Source: JAGOSA01 sp043718505 (lineage in GTDB: Bacteria > Patescibacteriota > Minisyncoccia > Phycocordibacterales > UBA9973). From it: 5,300 nucleotides of DNA. Below the pieces are notes generated by a model, which saw only the letters and a list, made by a program, of their open reading frames with translations, searched no databases and was not told the origin of the DNA. Below, piece after piece: positions 1-4,803 of the stretch. The translations under genes were made by a program, and so were the position numbers. The stretch covers positions 1-5,300 of the forward strand of contig JAYSVN010000027.1 in assembly GCA_043718505.1 (NCBI GenBank). Direction: 5' to 3'. Every line of letters begins with the position of its first letter. Positions within the stretch are counted from its first letter, which is position 1.

Positions 1-512
1 GTTTTTGTTTCGACTAGATCACAGGCAAATATTTCAACTTCCCTTATTGGTCGCTCAACATCATTCCCTTCCCTGCCGTGGATAAATAGTGGTTTGCCAT
101 CAACTGGTTTTGAAGAGAAAAGCGGATAGGTTTGGTTTTTTATATTTTTGATCTCAGTTAATATTTTCTTAATCTTTTCTTCATCTATTTCTGCTACATT
201 GTTTGTGGTTTGCTGTGAATTTTGTTTTTGTGAAAGTTTAAAATGTTGTGGCAGCCCGAGCAAATCATGCGTGTCAGTCGAAACACCAAGGGCAAAAGTA
301 GCCGTATATATTTTGTCATGTTTTAAATATGAGTCTTTTTCGTGAACCTTGTGACCAAACAGAAATAGCATGTCGCCCTCTGCGGCAGGGTCTAAGCGGC
401 CGGCATAGGTGGCTTTGAGATCTGCATATTCCGGGTTCTCGGCCTTAAAGCGATTGAGGCATTCAAGCGGTGTTTCGCCCAGGTTTTTGTAGAAATGACG
501 GACTAATTCCAT
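1..512 (-). CDS. truB: TruB-type tRNA pseudouridine synthase, divergent, 3' end cut by the window edge
   Basis: The frame opens at an ATG at 512-510 and runs without a stop to base 1, so about 170 N-terminal residues are visible. TruB enzymes make pseudouridine 55 in the tRNA T-loop. The match is in ordered motifs: GETPLE (about 12-17) where the family has G-x-T-S; AGRLDPAAEG (37-46) for the catalytic motif AGxLDPxATG, with D41 as the expected catalytic aspartate; KIYTATFALGVSTDTHD (67-83) for the KxYxxxxxLGxxTDTxD block, with Y69 as the conserved tyrosine; and NQTYPLFSSKPVDGKPLF (126-143) for QxPPxYSAxKxxG. REGNDVERPIREVEIF follows, as in the family. Odd points: the histidine normally just before the catalytic loop (AGH) is Y36 (ATY), the KP of the N-terminal KPxGxTS is KN, and a polar stretch at about 92-115 is rich in Q, N and T. 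It is divergent from infC. The start is supported because the first family motif begins only about ten residues in. It could be a TruB paralogue rather than the housekeeping enzyme. Confidence 0.8.
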   Translation of the reverse strand, partial: MELVRHFYKNLGETPLECLNRFKAENPEYADLKATYAGRLDPAAEGDMLFLFGHKVHEKDSYLKHDKIYTATFALGVSTDTHDLLGLPQHFKLSQKQNSQQTTNNVAEIDEEKIKKILTEIKNIKNQTYPLFSSKPVDGKPLFIHGREGNDVERPIREVEIFACDLVETK

Positions 513-569
513 GGCTTTACCATACCTGACAGCCTAAAATATAGCTAATTTCGGCTATTTGCCGCGCCA

Positions 570-598
570 TTGACTGTTTGGACCTCATCGGGTAGAAT
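570..598 (+). promoter_or_regulatory. sigma70-type promoter of infC-rpmI-rplT
   Basis: The -35 box TTGACT (570-575) and -10 box TAGAAT (593-598) are separated by exactly 17 nt and each match the consensus at five of six positions. Transcription would start near 605, about 40 nt before the infC start at 646. A second -10-like hexamer, TATACT (630-635), has no convincing -35 box. Confidence 0.65.
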
Positions 599-623
599 GG
601 CGAAGCAGTAGACTCTCTTGAAT

Positions 624-629
624 AAGGTG
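624..629 (+). promoter_or_regulatory. Shine-Dalgarno-like site upstream of infC, with unusually long spacing
   Basis: AAGGTG contains AGGTG, a five-base match to the anti-SD of 16S rRNA. It ends 16 nt before the TTG start at 646, longer than the usual 5-10 nt. No AUG, GUG or UUG lies in frame between them, since the intervening codons are TAT-region triplets ATA, CTC, AAT, AAT and CAT. Either a rare codon such as ATA (631) is used, or the spacing is really long, or the match is chance. Confidence 0.35.
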
Positions 630-645
630 TATACTCAATAATCAT

Positions 646-1200
646 TTGAAAGAACGAATCAATAACCAAATACGATCCCGTGAAGTGCGGGTAATAGACG
701 CAGATGGTGTTAACCTCGGTGTCATGCCGACGGAAGATGCTATCCAGAAGGCCAAAGATCAGGGAGTAGATCTCATCGAGATCGCGCCCCAGGCCGTTCC
801 GCCTATCGCCAAAATCATGGATTTCGGCAAATATAAGTACGCGGAAAGCAAAAAGGCTAAGAAGGCCAAGGCAGGTGCCAAGCCAACTGAAACTAAAGCC
901 ATTCAGATTAAAATAGGTACCGGCGACCATGACCTTGAACTCAAGGCCAAGACCGCTTCGACCTGGCTTTCGGAAGGCCATAGAATCAAAGTTGAACTCT
1001 ACCTTTCCGGCCGCGCTAAGTATATGGATGAGAAGTTTCTGAAGGAACGATTAGAAAGAGTTCTCAAACTCATTACCATTAACTTCAAAATTTCCGATTC
1101 GTTTAAGAAAAGCCCTAAAGGCTACATCGTAACCATCGAAAGAGAAAAGAAGGTCGCCGCTCCGGTGGCAGCACCGGCTGCTCAGGCCCCAAAAGCGTAA
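646..1200 (+). CDS. infC: Translation initiation factor IF-3
   Basis: IF-3 binds the 30S subunit, keeps it apart from 50S and checks start-codon and initiator-tRNA pairing. The 184 residues cover the whole family. The N-terminal domain begins at RINNQIRSREVRVID (4-18), followed by GVDLIEIAP (40-48) and the signature PPIAKIMDFGKYKY (52-65). A lysine-rich linker spans about 66-83. The C-terminal domain follows, from KAIQIKIGTGDHDLELK (84-100) through EGHRIKVELYLSGR (110-123) to about 168. In the C-terminal domain the usual RGRE is SGRA. Residues 169-184 form a low-complexity Ala/Pro tail, an extension beyond the usual end. The start codon is TTG; the family homology starts three residues later, and no ATG or GTG is in frame upstream before the TGA at 619-621. 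Non-AUG starts are known for infC (AUU in E. coli), where they underlie autoregulation. It is the first gene of the infC-rpmI-rplT operon. Confidence 0.96.
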   Translation: MKERINNQIRSREVRVIDADGVNLGVMPTEDAIQKAKDQGVDLIEIAPQAVPPIAKIMDFGKYKYAESKKAKKAKAGAKPTETKAIQIKIGTGDHDLELKAKTASTWLSEGHRIKVELYLSGRAKYMDEKFLKERLERVLKLITINFKISDSFKKSPKGYIVTIEREKKVAAPVAAPAAQAPKA

Positions 1201-1235
1201 GTTTCAAAAATATAAATTCGCAGAATACCAATTAT

Positions 1236-1427
1236 ATGAAAACCAACAAATCATTTAGCAAAAGACTTAGGGTCACCAAAAACGGCAAGCTTATTTCGCG
1301 GAAGCCGGGATTTAACCACTTTAATGCCAAACAATCCCGAGCCACGCAGCTTAACGGTAAAAAGGGTAAGAACTTCGTCATGAAGAACAAGCCTCGAAGC
1401 CGCATGCTGCCAAATACCAGTAAGTAA
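1236..1427 (+). CDS. rpmI: 50S ribosomal protein L35
   Basis: This 63-residue, strongly basic protein of the large subunit matches L35: MKTNKSFSKRLRVTKNGK (1-18) corresponds to the usual KTHxGAAKRFKVTGxGK, then RKPGFNHFNAKQSR (22-35) corresponds to RRKAGKRHLxxKKSxK, and the end is RSRMLPNTSK. The protein begins directly at MKT, lacking the MPK that usually precedes it. The position between infC (35 nt upstream) and rplT (47 nt downstream) is the standard bacterial order, so identity is firm despite the small size. No Shine-Dalgarno sequence is visible before the ATG; the context is AT-rich (ATTATATG). Translation may depend on coupling to infC or on an unstructured leader. Confidence 0.95.
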   Translation: MKTNKSFSKRLRVTKNGKLISRKPGFNHFNAKQSRATQLNGKKGKNFVMKNKPRSRMLPNTSK

Positions 1428-1474
1428 TCGATGCGACTTTATTTTTTAATTATTCTTAATTTTAATTTCACTAT

Positions 1475-1819
1475 ATGCCACGAGTAAAAGGAGGAGTGCA
1501 TGCACTCAAAAGACGAAGAAATATTTTAGGCCGAGCTAAGGGTTTTCGCTTTGGCCGCGGCAACAAAGAAAGCGCAGCCCGCGATGCACTTATGCATGCC
1601 GGTGCCTACGCTTTTGCTCACCGCAAAGATAAGAAGTCTGATCGCCGCCGTCTCTGGCAAGTCAAAATCAATGCCGGTAGCCGCGCCGAAGGTCTCTCCT
1701 ACTCAAAATTGATGGGTGCTCTCAAGAAAAAGAATGTCGGCCTCGATCGAAAGATTCTCGCTGAACTCGCTGAATTTCATCCTGAAACATTTAAGAAGGT
1801 CCTCGCTCACGCAAAGTAG
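1475..1819 (+). CDS. rplT: 50S ribosomal protein L20
   Basis: L20 binds 23S rRNA early in large-subunit assembly and in several bacteria represses its own operon. The 114 residues are full length. The flexible basic N-terminal arm begins MPRVKGGVHALKRRRNIL and continues with RAKGFRFGRGNKESAARDAL (20-39). The globular domain has AGAYAFAHRKDKKSDRRRLW (42-61), the near-invariant INAGSRAEGLSYSKLMGALK (65-84) and a C-terminal stretch with LDRKILAELA and ETFKKVL. No gene fusion or truncation is seen. The start is fixed by MPRVK. There is no Shine-Dalgarno motif; the upstream sequence is almost pure A/T and ends in TTCACTATATG, closely resembling the start context of the membrane protein gene at 4448. 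A strong hairpin terminator follows 21 nt after the stop. Confidence 0.97.
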   Translation: MPRVKGGVHALKRRRNILGRAKGFRFGRGNKESAARDALMHAGAYAFAHRKDKKSDRRRLWQVKINAGSRAEGLSYSKLMGALKKKNVGLDRKILAELAEFHPETFKKVLAHAK

Positions 1820-1840
1820 TCAGAAAAATACACTCCTGAT

Positions 1841-1868
1841 AAAAAATCCCTCAATAGAGGGATTTTTT
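1841..1868. terminator. Bidirectional intrinsic terminator between rplT and the converging LOG-family gene
   Basis: A perfect 12-bp inverted repeat, AAAAAATCCCTC and GAGGGATTTTTT, encloses the loop AATA. The GC-rich stem core (TCCCTC/GAGGGA) is flanked by A and T runs, so it forms a hairpin with a U-tract when read from either strand. It lies 21 nt after the rplT stop and 38 nt beyond the stop of the gene at 1907-2560, which converges on it. It therefore likely ends both transcription units. Confidence 0.9.
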
Positions 1869-1906
1869 ATTTGTTAATTTTTTCTATATTTTGATTTATT
1901 TTAGTT

Positions 1907-2560
1907 TTACTGAACATTATCTCGCACATGGAGACTAGTGACATCAAACGGAGTAGTCGGTGCGGCTAGATTAAATTCTTTTACTTTATCTTTTTTCACT
2001 AATTCCATTATTTTAGCGACAAGTGATTTTGGATCAGGGTCAAAAATGATTTTATCGTTTGGGCGATGACTTTTTTCCAGAATGCTACGAAGTTCTTCGT
2101 CCATATCCCATTCCCCTTCCAAAATACCGATCGGACGGCCACCTTCAAAAGCGATTGTGAATTCATGAATAGTACCGATCCGACCACAACCGATAAAAAG
2201 TGCATCGCAGCTTTGAGTAAAAAGAAGGTCGCGACCCGGATAACCAAAACCGGTATAGATAATGAGATCCATATAATCGAGCGGTAATCTATAGGCATTG
2301 ACGTGTTCCTGCTCACTTGCTGCCGGCGAAAGACCAATAGAGAGTCCTCTAACTCCTTTGGCACCCATAGCACTCCAGAGCGGAAAGCCCGTGGTGGCAC
2401 CGGTCATGAGAATACCACCCTGTAAAGCAATTTGGCGGCCGAGCTCTTTGGCTTTCTCGAGAGCGTCGATACCGCAGTGACCAGTTTCAGCTGCACCTGA
2501 GACACCAAGCTTTGGCTTGAGATGATTATGCTTACTATCGTTTTCAAATGTTATATCCAT
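1907..2560 (-). CDS. LOG/SLOG-superfamily Rossmann-fold protein (TIGR00725-like putative nucleotide-binding protein)
   Basis: The 217-residue protein has the layout of the LOG/SLOG group (lysine decarboxylase-like Rossmann proteins, including cytokinin phosphoribohydrolases and the so-called molybdenum cofactor carrier family). After a polar N-terminus comes the first strand and loop KLGVSGAAETG (17-27). GGILMTGATTGFPLWSAMGA (48-67) corresponds to the glycine-rich nucleotide-binding segment. DLIIYTGFGYPGRDLL (98-113) carries the conserved arginine region. ALFIGCGRIGTIHEFTIAFE (120-139) aligns with the PGGxGTxxE signature: G129, T130 and E133 are kept, but the PGG part reads GCG. EGGRPIGIL then resembles the usual GKP-type strand. 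The C-terminal about 40 residues look helical and then disordered. The substrate cannot be told from sequence; a true LOG phosphoribohydrolase is not supported because of the altered signature. It is the last minus-strand gene before the shared terminator and has its own promoter candidate. The ATG at 2560 is the only start with the full first strand; SD support is weak. Confidence 0.8.
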   Translation of the reverse strand: MDITFENDSKHNHLKPKLGVSGAAETGHCGIDALEKAKELGRQIALQGGILMTGATTGFPLWSAMGAKGVRGLSIGLSPAASEQEHVNAYRLPLDYMDLIIYTGFGYPGRDLLFTQSCDALFIGCGRIGTIHEFTIAFEGGRPIGILEGEWDMDEELRSILEKSHRPNDKIIFDPDPKSLVAKIMELVKKDKVKEFNLAAPTTPFDVTSLHVRDNVQ

Positions 2561-2596
2561 ATTTTTTTTCCGCGCGGTTATTTATGCTGTTCGTCT

Positions 2597-2626
2597 ATTA
2601 TAATTCAATTTTGGTTTATAGTTCAA
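2597..2626 (-). promoter_or_regulatory. Promoter candidate for the LOG-family gene
   Basis: On the minus strand the -35 box TTGAAC (2621-2626) and a perfect -10 box TATAAT (2597-2602) are 18 nt apart. Transcription would begin near 2590, about 30 nt before the ATG at 2560. The -35 box lies inside the last codons of the upstream RNase gene. The 8-bp palindrome CCGCGCGG (2570-2577) falls in the leader. This suggests the gene can be expressed apart from its upstream neighbours. Confidence 0.55.
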
Positions 2627-3980
2627 TATCAATTTTCTCCCCTCCCTTGGGTGGATAGGCATTGATACCGAGACCATCACGCAAGCGCTGAGCCAGATAC
2701 ATAGAAGATTTTGGTTCGCCCATGCAGACAAAAACTTTTTTAAGTGTTTCAGCTGTATTTTGGACAAAATCAACAAGGTGATCACTGTCTTTGTGACCGG
2801 AATAACCGCTGATTTTAGCAATGTGAGAACGAACCGGAATATCTTCGCCCAAAATACGCACAGTTTTGTCGCCATCTTCGATTTTGCGACCAAGCGTACC
2901 CATTGATTGATAGCCGGTCAAAAGAAGTGTATTGTTCGGATCAGGCAAGTAATTAACTTCGTGGTGAATAATGCGTCCCCCATTACTCATGCCCGAACCG
3001 GCAATAACAATTTTTGGATTGGCAGATTTATAAATATTTTTTGATTCCTGAGTTTCAGTGGTGAGATAGAGTCCCGGAAAAGAAAAAATATTATCACCGT
3101 GACTGATAAGCTCGCGGGCTTTTGCATTAAAGTATTTACTATGTTTTTGATAAACAGCAGTGAGGTGAATACCGAGTGGTGAATCAAGAAAGATCGGCAT
3201 ATGTGGTACGCGATGATTTTCAACGAGGTCATTTATTTCAAAAAGTAATTCCTGGGTGCGCTCGAGTGAAAATGTCGGAATAATGAGAGTGCCTTTTCTT
3301 TTGAAGTTATCTTCGATATAAGTTTCCAGCAATTTCTTACGTTCGTTACGAGCTTCATGGTTGCGATCACCGTACACACTTTCCATAACCATGTACGTTG
3401 CGTCGGTAATCGGATCAGTATCAGGCAAAAGCGGAGATGGTGAATTACCAAGGTCACCGGTGAAAACTATTTTTTTACCATTGAGACTAAATTCATACAT
3501 GCATGAGCCGAGAATATGCCCGGCGTCCTTCATGGTGACCTGCCATTCGCCGAATTCGAAAGGTGTATGCATTTCCCTTGTCTCCCACATTGCAATAATC
3601 TTGTTCAGCGTCTCTTTTGTATAAATAGCATGAAGCGGAGAATTGCGATCGTGGCCGAGAATATTGTTCGTGTCCTCGAGCATGATTGGCGCGAGATCTT
3701 TGGTCGGAATAGATGAAATGATTTTGCCTTTGAAACCATCGTGGACAAGTTTCGGGATACGACCAATGTGGTCAATATGAGCGTGGGTAATAAAAAGTGT
3801 ATCGATTGAAGCCGCATCATATGGAAACGGATCCCAGTTTAAGTCATCAGCCAATTTTTCGCTTTGCACCAAGCCGCAGTCAATCAGGAATTTCTTGCCT
3901 CCGCCGTCGACAAAAAAATTGGCTCCGGTAACAGTACCGGCGCCGGCAGCAAATGTAATTGAAACTTTTTGGGTCGCCAT
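2616..3980 (-). CDS. MBL-fold beta-CASP ribonuclease (CPSF73/TTHA0252-like RNA-processing exonuclease)
   Basis: The 454-residue protein is a complete metallo-beta-lactamase/beta-CASP enzyme, a zinc-dependent RNA-cleaving family related to the cleavage factor CPSF73. Start motifs: GAGTVTGANFFVDGGGKKFLIDCGLVQ-type first strands (13-39), then the metal-binding HAHIDH (66-71), D-AGH with H155, and GD with D176. The beta-CASP domain follows: acidic motif A at E200 in MESVYGDR; IPTFSLERTQELLFEI (234-249); SGMSNGGRIIHH (329-340) with the motif B histidine; GYQSMGTLGR (356-365); and SGYSGHKDSDHL (391-402) with motif C at H396. All expected metal ligands are present, so activity is likely. No extra KH or RNase J C-terminal domain is seen, so RNase J is less likely than the shorter MBL-RNA family. 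It lies 9 bp after the membrane protein gene. The sequence TATAAT lies just 8 nt before the ATG, and AGGG 4 nt before it could be a weak SD. Confidence 0.93.
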   Translation of the reverse strand: MATQKVSITFAAGAGTVTGANFFVDGGGKKFLIDCGLVQSEKLADDLNWDPFPYDAASIDTLFITHAHIDHIGRIPKLVHDGFKGKIISSIPTKDLAPIMLEDTNNILGHDRNSPLHAIYTKETLNKIIAMWETREMHTPFEFGEWQVTMKDAGHILGSCMYEFSLNGKKIVFTGDLGNSPSPLLPDTDPITDATYMVMESVYGDRNHEARNERKKLLETYIEDNFKRKGTLIIPTFSLERTQELLFEINDLVENHRVPHMPIFLDSPLGIHLTAVYQKHSKYFNAKARELISHGDNIFSFPGLYLTTETQESKNIYKSANPKIVIAGSGMSNGGRIIHHEVNYLPDPNNTLLLTGYQSMGTLGRKIEDGDKTVRILGEDIPVRSHIAKISGYSGHKDSDHLVDFVQNTAETLKKVFVCMGEPKSSMYLAQRLRDGLGINAYPPKGGEKIDIEL

Positions 3981-3988
3981 GAATCCCT

Positions 3989-3994
3989 ATTATA
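3989..3994 (-). promoter_or_regulatory. Possible -10 box of a leaderless RNase transcript
   Basis: A perfect TATAAT on the minus strand overlaps the stop of the upstream gene (GTA TAA TAG) and ends 8 nt before the RNase ATG at 3980. If used, transcription would start at or within a base or two of the start codon. There is no good -35 box at 16-18 nt. The hexamer partly arises from the tandem stop codons, so it may be chance. Confidence 0.3.
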
Positions 3995-4448
3995 CACGAT
4001 TTGACACTTCTGTTTGTTTTTCTTTTATATTTTCCTTATCAATAGATTCGTCCGGAACTTTTTTGGTCAAAACATTTGATAAAGCCAGAACAAACAGTGC
4101 GCCGCCGGCACCAAGAAGCATATCGCTCAGTGAATCAAGCGTATGGAATTCATCACCGCCATAGGTTGAAAGTCCAAATTCGAGCCCTTCCCAAAAAATA
4201 ATAGCCAGCATGACAGCAAACAGGATCCGGGGATAATTTGGCTTGGCTGGTACACCAAACCATGGCCATTTAAGCGAAAAAGCGAATAAAAGAGCTGCAG
4301 TACCTATCATAATACCGCCGGAAAAGTGCATGAGCATGTCATACCACCATAAACTGCTATACCAGCTGAAATAGCCACCACCTAAGTTAAGGAAAAAAAT
4401 GGCCCAGGCCAGAAAAAATGCCACTACTGCCCGTTCTTTTTGTGTCAT
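3990..4448 (-). CDS. Small integral membrane protein, DUF2238/YjdF-like or VanZ-like
   Basis: This 152-residue protein has four predicted membrane helices: about 7-24, 39-59, 74-93 and 106-126. A charged cytoplasm-like tail of about 25 residues (KKVPDESIDKENIKEK...) follows. Polar residues sit inside or at the ends of helices in a pattern I recall from the DUF2238 (YjdF) membrane family: WWYDMLMHFSGG with D37 and H41, WEGLEF with E87 and E90, and DSLSDMLLGAGGAL with D105 and D109. Such buried acidic residues and a histidine suggest a catalytic or ion-binding site, but no function is established for the family and none should be assumed. No signal peptide beyond the first helix is seen. The gene is followed after 9 bp by the beta-CASP RNase, so the two are probably co-transcribed. 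The ATG at 4448 has no Shine-Dalgarno sequence. A weak promoter ends 8 nt before it. Confidence 0.75.
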   Translation of the reverse strand: MTQKERAVVAFFLAWAIFFLNLGGGYFSWYSSLWWYDMLMHFSGGIMIGTAALLFAFSLKWPWFGVPAKPNYPRILFAVMLAIIFWEGLEFGLSTYGGDEFHTLDSLSDMLLGAGGALFVLALSNVLTKKVPDESIDKENIKEKQTEVSNRV

Positions 4449-4456
4449 ATAGCGAA

Positions 4457-4485
4457 ATTATTGCACGTTCAGCCCATAAATACAA
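4457..4485 (-). promoter_or_regulatory. Weak promoter candidate for the membrane protein-RNase unit, possibly leaderless
   Basis: On the minus strand TTGTAT (4480-4485) and AATAAT (4457-4462) are 17 nt apart. The -10 box matches consensus at five of six positions, the -35 box only at TTG. The -10 box ends 8 nt before the ATG at 4448, so transcription would begin essentially at the start codon. Confidence 0.35.
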
Positions 4486-4488
4486 AAT

Positions 4489-4524
4489 TCCGACCGCTTT
4501 CGCCTGATGACGAAGCCAATCGGA
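4489..4524. repeat. Imperfect stem-loop
   Basis: An outer stem TCCGA (4489-4493) with TCGGA (4520-4524) and an inner stem GCTTTCG (4496-4502) with CGAAGC (4511-4516, one bulged T) enclose the 8-nt loop CCTGATGA. No T-run follows on the plus strand, so it is not an intrinsic terminator. On the minus strand it would be in a leader of the membrane protein gene only if transcription started further upstream than the promoter proposed at 4457-4485. Confidence 0.5.
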
Positions 4525-4531
4525 GCCTTGT

Positions 4532-4681
4532 TACGGTTATTTGGATGATATTACCCTAGCTTTTTACTAGGTGAGTACGTCGTTCCGGCCGTCTCGAACT
4601 CATAAATGTGCTCAATCAGGGTACGAAAACAGTACGTTCTCATACAAAAGGTGTTCTAGGTAATACATTCAAATAACCGTA
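4532..4681. repeat. 150-bp inverted-repeat element, MITE-like, with TA at both ends
   Basis: The left arm (4532-4559, beginning TACGGTTATTTG) and the right arm (4656-4681, ending CAAATAACCGTA) are complementary over 25 pairs. There is one G:T wobble (4544/4669) and two single-base bulges (4548, 4556) in the left arm. Inside, TGAGTACGT (4572-4580) pairs with ACGTTCTCA (4634-4642) at eight of nine positions, and CGTTCC (4581-4586) with GGTACG (4620-4625) at five of six. The outermost bases are TA on both sides, as expected of a TA target duplication flanking CGGTTATTTG...CAAATAACCG, the rule for IS630/Tc1-mariner-type insertions. The interior has no coding frame. The size and arms suit a miniature non-autonomous element. 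A long-hairpin RNA is the alternative. The inverted repeat is certain; its nature is inferred from a single copy. Confidence 0.6.
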
Positions 4682-4682
4682 C

Positions 4683-4720
4683 CTATATTGTACGCTTCTT
4701 GCAGAATGCAAACAATATAG
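4683..4720. repeat. Bulged stem-loop next to the inverted-repeat element
   Basis: CTATATTGT (4683-4691) pairs perfectly with ACAATATAG (4712-4720). Directly inside, TTGCA (4699-4703) pairs with TGCAA (4707-4711) around the 3-nt loop GAA, leaving a one-sided 7-nt bulge (4692-4698). In total 14 pairs lie within 38 nt. It lacks a T-run on either side. Confidence 0.6.
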
Positions 4721-4726
4721 ACAGGC

Positions 4727-4755
4727 AAGAAAAAATCCTGCATGTTGCAGGATTT
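4727..4755 (-). terminator. Intrinsic terminator of the nucleoside diphosphate kinase gene
   Basis: A perfect 10-bp stem, AAATCCTGCA (4733-4742) and TGCAGGATTT (4746-4755), has a 3-nt loop. On the minus strand it is followed by TTTTTTCTTG, a clear U-tract (the first Ts belong to the stem). It lies 48 nt past the stop at 4804. Read on the plus strand the tail is TTTCTTTATTTG, so weak termination in that direction is also possible. Confidence 0.85.
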
Positions 4756-4803
4756 CTTTATTTGAAATATTTCTGAGAATTTTGCAAGTGCAGACATCAA
4801 TTA

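Larger units (their letters stand above)
4449..4803. other. 355-bp non-coding region rich in inverted repeats
   Basis: No convincing coding frame or tRNA is seen. From left to right it holds the upstream region of the membrane protein gene, a stem-loop at 4489-4524, a 150-bp inverted-repeat element at 4532-4681, a stem-loop at 4683-4720, and the terminator of the nucleoside diphosphate kinase gene at 4727-4755. The remaining 4756-4803 is the AT-rich 3' flank of that gene and shows nothing further. Confidence 0.7.

Noticed and set aside
148..345. 65-codon plus-strand open frame with a hydrophobic, cysteine-rich translation
   Set aside because: It is antisense to the TruB reading frame, whose ordered motifs are clear.
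517..981. 154-codon minus-strand open frame opposite the infC promoter and 5' half
   Set aside because: It overlaps infC on the other strand, has no family resemblance, and would cover the infC promoter. It is a shadow of a strongly supported gene.
2008..2400. 130-codon minus-strand open frame
   Set aside because: It lies wholly inside the LOG-family gene in another frame on the same strand, with no recognisable motifs.
3895..4164. 89-codon plus-strand open frame spanning the RNase/membrane gene junction
   Set aside because: It is antisense to two better-supported genes, with a composition that simply mirrors them.
4590..4602. GAGTTCGAGAC on the minus strand, resembling a tRNA T-loop
   Set aside because: The flanking five bases on each side cannot pair as a T-stem, and no acceptor or anticodon arm is present.
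4532..4681. The inverted-repeat element as an integron attC site or a dif site
   Set aside because: The arms lack the attC core sites (RYYYAAC/GTTRRRY) and no integrase is present; the right arm only loosely resembles dif and lacks the 11-6-11 layout.
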